Origin: Bacteroidales bacterium | Lineage (GTDB): Bacteria; Bacteroidota; Bacteroidia; Bacteroidales; F082 | Length of the DNA: 22,586 nucleotides | Direction: 5' to 3' | Assembly: GCA_023229135.1 (NCBI GenBank) | Contig: JALNZT010000054.1 | Location: 1-22,586, forward strand | Shown here: positions 7,862 through 14,478 of the stretch, one piece after another | Numbering within the stretch: the stretch's first letter is position 1 | How the letters are laid out: each line of letters begins with the position of its first letter | Translations under genes and position numbers: made by a program | The notes under the pieces: model-generated | What the model saw: only the letters and a program-made list of their open reading frames with translations | Databases searched by the model: none | What the model was told of the DNA's origin: nothing

Positions 7862-9391
7862 ATGGCAATAATAAATACCGTCGCTTCCTGGATCATCAAA
7901 AAACGCATGCACCAGATTGAACTGTTTATAAAATACCCTCATGAAGTTCAAGCTGAATGGTTTAAGCGTCTTATCATTTTAGGTAAAACAACAGAATTTG
8001 GTAAAACTTTTGACTTTAAAAACATAAAAACTCCTGAGCAATTTGCTCAACGCGTTCCGATTCACAGTTACGAAGCCCTTAAACCTTATATTGACCGCCT
8101 GCGAACCGGCGAACAAAACGTGCTGTGGCCCGAAGAAATCAAGTGGTTTGCAAAATCATCCGGAACCACCTCGAGCAAAAGCAAATACATCCCTGTAAGC
8201 AACTCCTCGTTAGAAGAATGCCATTATAAAGCCGGCAAAGACTTGCTTAGCATCTACATCAACAACAATCCCGACACCAAGTTTTTTGACGGCAGAGGTC
8301 TTGTGATGGGTGGTAGCCAGACCATCAATGAAAACAGCAACGAGTCCTATTACGACGGCGATCTGTCTGCCATTTTAATTCACAACCTTCCATTATGGGT
8401 ACAGCTGATGAAAACACCCAATCTGAGCATTGCTTTGATGGACGAATGGGAATCGAAAATTGAGCTGATGGCACGTGAAACCATGCAACACGATGTTACA
8501 AGTATTTCAGGAGTGCCTTCGTGGACAATGGTTTTGATAAAAAAAATATTGGAAATATCGGGCAAGCAAAACCTGTGCGAGGTATGGCCAAATCTGGAAG
8601 TCTTCTTTCACGGTGGCGTAAATTTCGACCCGTACCGGGAGCAGTTCAAACAGCTTATTCCACAACATTCCATGAATTATATGGAGACCTACAATGCCTC
8701 TGAAGGATTTTTCGGTATTCAAGACCGGTTAAACAGCCGCGAACTTTTGCTGATGCTCGATTATGGCATTTATTATGAGTTCGTTCCCATGGAAGAATTG
8801 GAGCAAGAGCAATCCAAAGCACGACAGCTGCATGAGGTAGAAACGGATGTAAACTACGCACTGCTTATCACTACCAACGCCGGTTTGTGGCGCTACCTGA
8901 TTGGCGATACCATTACCTTTACCTCGCTCAACCCGTACCGCATAAAAATAACCGGCAGAACGAAAAATTTCATCAACGCATTCGGTGAGGAGCTGATTGT
9001 TGACAATGCTGAAAAAGCACTCTCCATTGCCAGCCATAAATGCAATATCAATATCATCGACTACACCGCAGCACCCAAGTTTTCAACGAATAAAGAAACA
9101 GCTGCACATGAATGGCTGATTGAGTTTGAGAAAGAACCCGAAAACCTGGAGTTTTTCGCCGAAACACTTGACAATGCTTTAAAATCGCTTAACTCAGATT
9201 ATGAAGCCAAACGATACCGCAATATGGTTTTGCGACAGCCGGTGATTTACTCCCTAAAAAAAGGAAGTTTTTATGCCTGGCTAAAGCAGAAAGGTAAGCT
9301 GGGCGGCCAACATAAGGTGCCACGGCTATCGAACGACAGAAAGATTGTTGAAGAAATCCTGAAATTGACCGGAAGTCAGCCCAAAACTTAG
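7862..9391 (+). CDS. GH3-like acyl-acid-amido synthetase family protein
   Basis: Member of the GH3 branch of the ANL adenylating superfamily, whose plant members (JAR1, GH3) adenylate a carboxylic acid and join it to an amino acid. The 509 residues contain the three ATP/AMP motifs of the family: SSGTTSSKSKYIPV (99-112), YMETYNASEGFFGIQ (273-287) and YRYLIGD-like WRYLIGDT (343-350). ITGRTKNFINAFGEEL (363-378) is the hinge leading into the small C-terminal domain. No signal peptide or membrane segment is seen, so it is cytoplasmic. In bacteria outside plant-associated genera the acyl and amine substrates are unknown, and the old name 'auxin-responsive promoter protein' tells nothing of function. 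It follows a possible promoter and is 27 bases before the deoxynucleoside kinase gene. Family assignment is sure, role unknown. Confidence 0.9.
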   Translation: MAIINTVASWIIKKRMHQIELFIKYPHEVQAEWFKRLIILGKTTEFGKTFDFKNIKTPEQFAQRVPIHSYEALKPYIDRLRTGEQNVLWPEEIKWFAKSSGTTSSKSKYIPVSNSSLEECHYKAGKDLLSIYINNNPDTKFFDGRGLVMGGSQTINENSNESYYDGDLSAILIHNLPLWVQLMKTPNLSIALMDEWESKIELMARETMQHDVTSISGVPSWTMVLIKKILEISGKQNLCEVWPNLEVFFHGGVNFDPYREQFKQLIPQHSMNYMETYNASEGFFGIQDRLNSRELLLMLDYGIYYEFVPMEELEQEQSKARQLHEVETDVNYALLITTNAGLWRYLIGDTITFTSLNPYRIKITGRTKNFINAFGEELIVDNAEKALSIASHKCNINIIDYTAAPKFSTNKETAAHEWLIEFEKEPENLEFFAETLDNALKSLNSDYEAKRYRNMVLRQPVIYSLKKGSFYAWLKQKGKLGGQHKVPRLSNDRKIVEEILKLTGSQPKT

Positions 9392-9418
9392 TACTTTTAA
9401 CCGCTTAAAATTTAACCT

Positions 9419-10030
9419 ATGCATATCGCCATTGCCGGAAATATCGGATCAGGGAAAACCACCCTCACCAAGCTCTTGTCCAAGCATTTCAACTGGACGC
9501 CACATTTTGAGGACGTCGATAACAACCCATACCTCCATAGCTTTTACGAAGATATGCAGCGCTGGGCTTTCAACTTACAGGTGTATTTTTTGAACAGCCG
9601 CTTCAGGCAAGTGATCGAAATTCGCAACAGCGGCAAAACCATTGTGCAGGACCGTACCATATACGAAGATGCCTACATTTTTGCGCCTAACCTGCATTCA
9701 ATGAACCTGATGTCAACCCGGGATTTTGAAAACTACAGCTCGCTTTTTGAGCTGATGAGTAAGTTTATCCAACCTCCTGATCTACTGATTTACCTGCGCT
9801 CGACCGTACCAACACTCGTCAATCAAATTCAAAAACGTAATCGAGATTACGAAAAATCAATCCGCATCGACTACCTAAAGCACCTTAACGAACGCTATGA
9901 AGCCTGGATTTCAAAATATACCATTGGTAAGCTGCTTATCATTGAAGTGGACGATATTGAGTTGGAAAATCCTGACGAATTAAGCTTCGTTATTGAAAAA
10001 ATCAATGCCGAACTTCATGGACTTTTTTAG
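9419..10030 (+). CDS. Deoxynucleoside kinase (dCK/dGK family)
   Basis: Salvage kinase transferring phosphate from ATP to the 5' hydroxyl of a deoxynucleoside. The 203 residues begin directly with the Walker A motif GNIGSGKTT (7-15). HFEDVDNNPYL (29-39) carries the catalytic glutamate of the family (Glu31). VQDRTIYEDAYIFA (76-89) is the DRS-type motif, and RNRDYEKSI is the arginine-rich lid. The overall size and motif order fit bacterial deoxyadenosine/deoxyguanosine/deoxycytidine kinases (dNK family), not thymidine kinase type II. Base preference cannot be read reliably. It follows the GH3-like gene by 27 bases and precedes kdsB by 44, so it may belong to one transcript with either. Confidence 0.92.
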   Translation: MHIAIAGNIGSGKTTLTKLLSKHFNWTPHFEDVDNNPYLHSFYEDMQRWAFNLQVYFLNSRFRQVIEIRNSGKTIVQDRTIYEDAYIFAPNLHSMNLMSTRDFENYSSLFELMSKFIQPPDLLIYLRSTVPTLVNQIQKRNRDYEKSIRIDYLKHLNERYEAWISKYTIGKLLIIEVDDIELENPDELSFVIEKINAELHGLF

Positions 10031-10074
10031 GCGAATTGTGCAATAATTTGTAATTCACCACTAATAATTCAAAA

Positions 10075-10812
10075 ATGAAAATCCTTGCAATAATTCCGGC
10101 ACGATACGGCTCCACCAGATTTCCGGGAAAGCCACTTGCCGACATTATGGGCAAGCCAATGATACAGCGGGTTTACGAGCAAGTTCAAAAAACCAAAAAG
10201 ATTGATCATAGTGTGGTGGCTACTGATGACGAACGTATTTTTCAGGCTGTTATCGCCTTTGGCGGAAACGCAGTTATGACTTCCGAAAAACATCCCAGCG
10301 GCACCGATCGTTGCTTTGAAGCACTTCAAAAAACAACAGGAAAGTTCGACGCCCTCATCAACATTCAGGGCGATGAGCCCTTTATTGATCCCGAACAGAT
10401 TGATCAGCTGGCTGAATTAATCACCCAGAAACAGGTTGATATTGCCACTTTAATAAGTCCTATCACTGATGAATCGCTGCTTTTTGATTCAAATGTAGTA
10501 AAAGTAGTCATTTCAAAAACAGGTAAAGCGCTGTATTTCAGCCGTCAGACTATCCCGTTTAACAGAAATATCTCCAAAGAATTATGGCTGACTGAACATG
10601 CTTACTTTCGCCATTTAGGTATTTATGCATACAAAGCCGAAGTGCTTGAAACTTTAACCAAATTAGTTCCTTCGGGCCTGGAAAAAACGGAATCGCTTGA
10701 ACAGCTTCGCTGGCTCGAAAACGACTTGTATATTCAAGCCGGAATCACTGAAAAAGAAAGCTTTTCGATAGATACTATCGACGACCTAAAAAAAATTATC
10801 GGTAAAATTTGA
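10075..10812 (+). CDS. kdsB: 3-deoxy-manno-octulosonate cytidylyltransferase (CMP-Kdo synthetase)
   Basis: Activates Kdo with CTP to CMP-Kdo, the donor for the inner core of lipopolysaccharide; cytoplasmic. The 245-residue protein has the cytidylyltransferase signature PARYGSTRFPGKPL (8-21), VATDDERI (48-55), SGTDRCFEA, INIQGDEPF (95-103, with the Mg-binding Asp100), LYFSRQTIPF and HLGIYAYKAEVL. ESLEQLRWLEN lies near the C-terminus. Length matches the E. coli enzyme (248 aa). It sits in the same direction as the LptF/LptG gene some 2.3 kb upstream, and both serve LPS assembly. Its stop codon overlaps a candidate -33 box for the next gene. Confidence 0.97.
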   Translation: MKILAIIPARYGSTRFPGKPLADIMGKPMIQRVYEQVQKTKKIDHSVVATDDERIFQAVIAFGGNAVMTSEKHPSGTDRCFEALQKTTGKFDALINIQGDEPFIDPEQIDQLAELITQKQVDIATLISPITDESLLFDSNVVKVVISKTGKALYFSRQTIPFNRNISKELWLTEHAYFRHLGIYAYKAEVLETLTKLVPSGLEKTESLEQLRWLENDLYIQAGITEKESFSIDTIDDLKKIIGKI

Positions 10813-10840
10813 ATATACAAGCAGGATGTTTGTATCTTAG
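10808..10840 (+). promoter_or_regulatory. Candidate promoter for the HU/CCDC81-SPOR gene
   Basis: TTTG at 10808-10811 and TATCTTAG at 10833-10840 (seven of eight to TAnnTTTG, counting the two free positions) are 21 bases apart, the proper spacing for the Bacteroidota -33/-7 pair. The upstream box overlaps the kdsB stop codon. Confidence 0.4.
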
Positions 10841-10873
10841 CAGGCTAATAAACTTGTAGCCATCACCAAAGTG

Positions 10874-12142
10874 ATGGAAAACTTTATGAAAATTGCCAGT
10901 AGCATAGCAGATTTATTGTTTGAACATGAATGCGTTGTCATTCCTGGTCTGGGTGGTTTTATTACCAAAAATCATCCGGCAGAAGTTCATGCTATCAAGC
11001 ACCAATTTAAGCCACCTCACAAAGAAATTGTTTTCAATCAACATTTGCGGGCCAATGATGGTATGCTGCTCAACTATATTGCCCAAAAAGAAGCGCTTGC
11101 ATACGCTGATGCCAAAAAGAAGATGGACAGATTTGTGTTGCGCTGCCTTGATGAAATGGAACAAGGACGCCGAATCACGTTCCGTAACATCGGCAGTATT
11201 TATTATGACAGCCACAAACAAGTCGTTTTTGATGCAGATACTACACAAAACTACTTGGCAGATTCTTTTGGGTTAACAGGTTTTGTGTCGCCCATGATTA
11301 TGCGGGAGGATTTTAAGCAAAAGCTTGAACAAACTATCCGCCAGCAGCGAGAAGAAAAACAACGGAAGTTGCACACAGATCCTGTCGCAAAAAGCAAAGT
11401 ACCTAAAAGTAATACCAAAGCAGAGCCAGTTTTTAAAGCCTCACGCCGCCCGAACCGCTACAAAAAACAACTGTTTTTTATAGCATTTTTACTCCTTTTT
11501 ATGCTTGTCGGCTGGTCATATATGAACATCAATACCGTTTCCAGGTATTATGAAGCCTACAGCGGATGGGTTCCTTTTTTCTATGCCAGCCCCAACGAGT
11601 TCGTGGCCAATCATGCCGATAAAATTGCAATAGATCGCTTTGTCCCGGTTGAAAAAGATGAAACGCTTGTTGATTTACAACAAAACCTGCGTACCAGCGA
11701 AGCCACCTTATTACCTGATGTTTCATCGCGGGAAGCTAATGCTTTTGACGAAGAAATTTATACCGAAGAGGATAGTTACGATGAGACTAATTCTTTTGAA
11801 GACAATACAGCATCAGTAGATGAATATAAAGCCGAAGTTTTAGTTCCCGAGCCATTGCCAGCTAAAGAAGAGGCTGTTACAGTAATCGCTAAAACTACTC
11901 CCGTTGCTATACAACAAGCCGGCTTTTATATTATTGCAGGTGCTTTTAGAGACAAGGACAACGCTGACAAACTTATTGGACAATTACGCGGCAAAGGTTT
12001 TGAAGCCGTTTATGCCGGCCAAACCAATACCGGACTATGGCGCATTGCCTTTGAAGCGCATCAGGAAAGAAGTGCTGCAGTTCGACGGCTATCCATTATA
12101 CAAGACGAAGAAAACCCGGGAGCCTGGATATTTAGCTTTTAG
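10874..12142 (+). CDS. HU/CCDC81-like N-terminal domain and C-terminal SPOR domain membrane protein
   Basis: Numbered from the GTG at 10871 (423 aa), residues 6-90 form the HU-CCDC81-type domain (IADLLFEHECVVIPGLGGF, then RANDGMLLNYIAQKEALAYA). A second HU-like part covers 84-140 (FVLRCLDEMEQGRRITFRNI). A charged basic linker, one membrane segment (about 200-220) and a long acidic, low-complexity stretch (about 260-345) follow. The C-terminal SPOR domain (349-423, GFYIIAGAFRDKDNADKLI) is of the kind that binds denuded septal peptidoglycan. The topology implied is type II: HU-like part in the cytoplasm, SPOR in the periplasm. The start may be ATG 10874 or ATG 10886 (MKIASSIADLLFEH). A role linking division site to nucleoid or other cytoplasmic partners is inference. 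TrmB follows after 14 bases. Confidence 0.85.
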   Translation: MENFMKIASSIADLLFEHECVVIPGLGGFITKNHPAEVHAIKHQFKPPHKEIVFNQHLRANDGMLLNYIAQKEALAYADAKKKMDRFVLRCLDEMEQGRRITFRNIGSIYYDSHKQVVFDADTTQNYLADSFGLTGFVSPMIMREDFKQKLEQTIRQQREEKQRKLHTDPVAKSKVPKSNTKAEPVFKASRRPNRYKKQLFFIAFLLLFMLVGWSYMNINTVSRYYEAYSGWVPFFYASPNEFVANHADKIAIDRFVPVEKDETLVDLQQNLRTSEATLLPDVSSREANAFDEEIYTEEDSYDETNSFEDNTASVDEYKAEVLVPEPLPAKEEAVTVIAKTTPVAIQQAGFYIIAGAFRDKDNADKLIGQLRGKGFEAVYAGQTNTGLWRIAFEAHQERSAAVRRLSIIQDEENPGAWIFSF

Positions 12143-12156
12143 AAATGTAATATATC

Positions 12157-12837
12157 GTGGGAAAGAAGAGAAAGCTTCAGCGTTTCGCTGAAAATGAAAC
12201 CTTTACAAATTTATTTCAATATACTTTTGAGCAACTGCAACAGGACGGTTTTCCGTTGAAAGGCTTGTGGCGTGACAAATTTTTTCAGAATGAAAACCCT
12301 ATCGTACTTGAGCTGGGTTGTGGCAAAGGCGAATATACCATTGGACTTGCCGAAGCCCGAAAAAGCAGCAACCATATCGGCATGGATATAAAAGGAGCCA
12401 GGATGTGGCGTGGCCTGCACGATGCCAAAGAAAACGAACTACAAAATGTGGCTTTCATTAGAAGCAAGATTGAGCTGGTGGAGCATTTTTTTGGCCCACA
12501 GGAAGTGGACGAAATCTGGATTACTTTTCCTGACCCCCAGCCACAAAAATCGCGCATCAGAAAACGACTTACTTCACCACGATTTTTGGACAACTACCGT
12601 AAATTTCTTAAAACTGAAGGTGTAGTACACCTAAAAACCGATAGCGACCTGCTTTACGACTACACCCGTGAACTGATTGCAGCAGAAAAACTACCGGTTT
12701 ATTATGACACTGCTGATCTTTATGAAGATGAAGCAGAATTGGAAGTGAAACAGATTCAGACTTTTTACGAAAAAATCTGGCTTAGCCAGGGTCTTAAAAT
12801 TAAATACCTCCGCTTTGGATTACAGCCAAAAAAATAA
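12157..12837 (+). CDS. trmB: tRNA (guanine-N7-)-methyltransferase
   Basis: SAM-dependent class I methyltransferase making m7G at position 46 of tRNA. The 226 residues contain the SAM-binding motif VLELGCGKGEYTIGLA (50-65), GMDIKGARMW (75-84), WITFPDPQPQKSRIRKRL (121-138) and LTSPRFLDNYRKFL. The last two are the TrmB signature. The start codon is GTG: GKKRKLQRFAENETF right after it is the usual Bacteroidota N-terminus, and no ATG lies nearby. The gene begins 14 bases after the SPOR gene and overlaps the following alkyltransferase-like gene by 23 bases, so the three are probably one operon. Confidence 0.96.
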   Translation: MGKKRKLQRFAENETFTNLFQYTFEQLQQDGFPLKGLWRDKFFQNENPIVLELGCGKGEYTIGLAEARKSSNHIGMDIKGARMWRGLHDAKENELQNVAFIRSKIELVEHFFGPQEVDEIWITFPDPQPQKSRIRKRLTSPRFLDNYRKFLKTEGVVHLKTDSDLLYDYTRELIAAEKLPVYYDTADLYEDEAELEVKQIQTFYEKIWLSQGLKIKYLRFGLQPKK

Positions 12838-13159
12838 GTCGTTTTTTGAGTTGGTTTACGAAGTCGCGAAACTAATTCCGCGTGGGCGTGTAACGAGTTA
12901 TGGAGCAATTGCGGCCTATCTCGGGGCAAAATCATCAGCCAGAATGGTTGGTTGGGCCATGAATAATTCGCATCGGGCGGCCAGGCAAATTCCGGCACAT
13001 CGGGTTGTAAACCGCAACGGACAACTAACCGGCAAAGCCCATTTCGGGCATCCGGATTTGATGCAAAACCTATTGGAAAACGAGGGCATCCTCATTGAAA
13101 ATGACACCATTGTCGATTTCGAAAAGCACTTCTGGGATCCGGCTACTTTAGAAAGATAG
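12815..13159 (+). CDS. Alkyltransferase-like protein (ATL), MGMT DNA-binding domain with PAHR site
   Basis: Small cytoplasmic DNA-repair protein of the O6-alkylguanine-DNA alkyltransferase family. The 114 residues cover only the winged-helix DNA-binding domain: FFELVYEVAKLIPRGRVTSYG (10-30; Tyr29 is the base-flipping tyrosine region), SSARMVGWAMNNSH (40-53; arginine finger) and IPAHRVVNRNGQLTG (59-73). The acceptor cysteine of PCHR is replaced by alanine (Ala61), so it cannot take up the alkyl group. Known ATLs (S. pombe Atl1, E. coli YbaZ, Thermus TTHA1564, the last also PAHR) bind O6-alkylguanine and hand it to nucleotide excision repair. The start appears to be TTG at 12815, inside trmB, since no ATG or GTG is in frame upstream of the conserved region. 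Convergent with the LacI gene, 30 bases away. Confidence 0.9.
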   Translation: MDYSQKNKSFFELVYEVAKLIPRGRVTSYGAIAAYLGAKSSARMVGWAMNNSHRAARQIPAHRVVNRNGQLTGKAHFGHPDLMQNLLENEGILIENDTIVDFEKHFWDPATLER

Positions 13160-13189
13160 CGCGAAAGTTCTGCTCCATAAATAACCTGA

Positions 13190-14203
13190 TCAGGTAGAGG
13201 CGCGCACCACCAAGCGGGTTTTTATCACTTTTTTAATGGGCTTAAAAGGGTTCTCACGTTCCTCGCTTTTCAGCCGCTTGAGCAACATAAGACAGGCTTC
13301 ACGGCCCAGCTCAAACCCAAATTGATCAACAGTTGTAAGTTCGGGCTCACTGATGGCTGCCGACTTACTATTTTCAAAACCCACTACACGGATATCTTCA
13401 GGAACCCTAATGCCCAAGCTTTTAGCCTCTTTTATAATCGCAATAGCAGCCATATCATTCACCGCAAAAAACCCATCGGGATGTTCGGGGCGACGTAAAA
13501 TCTCGTGGGCAGCTTTCCGAGCAGTGTCAAAGGTATCTGCCAACACTACTAAATCAGGATCGTAAGGAATAGTGTGTTTCAGCAAAGCATCATGGTAACC
13601 CGATAAACGCTGCTTTCCGATAGCAAGATGCTGTGGCGCAGCAAAATGTGCGATACGCTTACAGCCTTTTTCTATCAAGTGATTTACCGCCAAAAAAGCT
13701 CCCTGATAGTCGTCGGCCACCACTTGGTCAGCTTGTAATGCATCAATTACCCGATCGAAAAACACCACCGGAATCTCGTTATCAATCAGTTTTTGGAAAT
13801 GTGAAAAGTCCTTGGTTTCCTTTGAGAACGAAACCAAAACACCATCAACACGGTTGGTAAGTACCGCTTGGGTATTAATTACTTCGCGTTTGTAGCTCTC
13901 ATCGGATTGAAAAACCATTACACTATAATCATTTTTGTATGCCACTTCCTCAATACCATTGATGATAGCGGAGAAAAAATAATGCTCAATCTCTGGAATT
14001 ATCAGTCCGATGGTGTTTGTGGAATTATTCCTAAGGTTGAGTGCAATGCGATTTGGCCGGTAGCCCAGCAGTGCAGCAAGCTCCTTAACTGCCGTCCGGG
14101 TTTTAGGACTTATATCAGGATGATCTTTTAAAGCCCTTGAAATAGTGGAAGTTGACAGCCCAAGCTTTTGAGCGATATCTTTAATTGTGACTTGACGTTT
14201 CAT
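13190..14203 (-). CDS. LacI/GalR-family transcriptional regulator
   Basis: The 337-residue protein has an N-terminal helix-turn-helix (VTIKDIAQKLGLSTSTISRAL, split as residues 5-14 and 15-25), the hinge helix RPNRIALNLR (49-58) and a periplasmic-binding-protein-like effector domain starting at NTIGLIIPEIEHYFFSAII. The effector domain contains VDGVLVSFS, VVFFDRVID, RIAHFAAP and GFFAVNDMAAIAI. It ends with VDQFGFELGREAC, a standard LacI C-subdomain signature. It is divergent from susC across 275 bases, so it probably controls the Sus-like cassette in response to a sugar; in Flavobacteriia comparable LacI proteins govern maltodextrin loci. Effector and sign of regulation are inferred, not seen. 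Confidence 0.93.
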   Translation of the reverse strand: MKRQVTIKDIAQKLGLSTSTISRALKDHPDISPKTRTAVKELAALLGYRPNRIALNLRNNSTNTIGLIIPEIEHYFFSAIINGIEEVAYKNDYSVMVFQSDESYKREVINTQAVLTNRVDGVLVSFSKETKDFSHFQKLIDNEIPVVFFDRVIDALQADQVVADDYQGAFLAVNHLIEKGCKRIAHFAAPQHLAIGKQRLSGYHDALLKHTIPYDPDLVVLADTFDTARKAAHEILRRPEHPDGFFAVNDMAAIAIIKEAKSLGIRVPEDIRVVGFENSKSAAISEPELTTVDQFGFELGREACLMLLKRLKSEERENPFKPIKKVIKTRLVVRAST

Positions 14204-14249
14204 CGACGGCTACAGTTTTTAATCAGTTTATTGGCTATGATTTCGGCAT

Positions 14250-14257
14250 TAAAGTTA
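14250..14257 (-). promoter_or_regulatory. Candidate -7 box for the LacI-family gene
   Basis: The minus strand reads TAACTTTA, one base off TAnnTTTG, 47 bases before the regulator's ATG. It lies in the loop of a short inverted repeat, GCATTA (14246-14251) and TAATGC (14264-14269), which could serve in self-control. Confidence 0.3.
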
Positions 14258-14305
14258 CAAAAATAATGCTGATTTATAACGATTTCCAAATGTACACATA
14301 AATTT

Positions 14306-14315
14306 CAACCGATTG
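14306..14315. promoter_or_regulatory. Candidate LacI-family operator upstream of susC
   Basis: CAACCGATTG is an 8-of-10 palindrome around a central CG, the symmetry usual for LacI-family operators (CAAnCGnTTG). It is centred about 31 bases upstream of the susC -7 box, so a bound repressor would cover the -33 region. Only this one site was seen. Confidence 0.35.
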
Positions 14316-14341
14316 CGAAAACATTATCCCTTGTTTTTAGC

Positions 14342-14349
14342 TATCTTTG
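14342..14349 (+). promoter_or_regulatory. Candidate -7 box of the susCDE operon
   Basis: TATCTTTG matches TAnnTTTG exactly. Transcription would begin near 14356 and leave a leader of about 120 bases before the susC ATG at 14479. No TTTG stands at the -33 spacing, which fits a promoter that needs an activator or is naturally weak. The remaining 14204-14478 region is AT-rich and shows no ORF. Confidence 0.5.
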
Positions 14350-14478
14350 TGCCTATCAACCATAGGAATATCTATTTTTGTAAGAGAGTTTTAACCTACA
14401 TTAATGCTACTAAAATTTCAGTCAACACTAAAAAAATTATTTGATTTCTCAGCTCACTATTAACACAAAAAATTAAAT

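Noticed and set aside
13187..13196. Palindromic sequence between the ATL and LacI genes as a bidirectional terminator
   Set aside because: The CCTGATCAGG-type palindrome is too short, has no loop and lacks T tracts.
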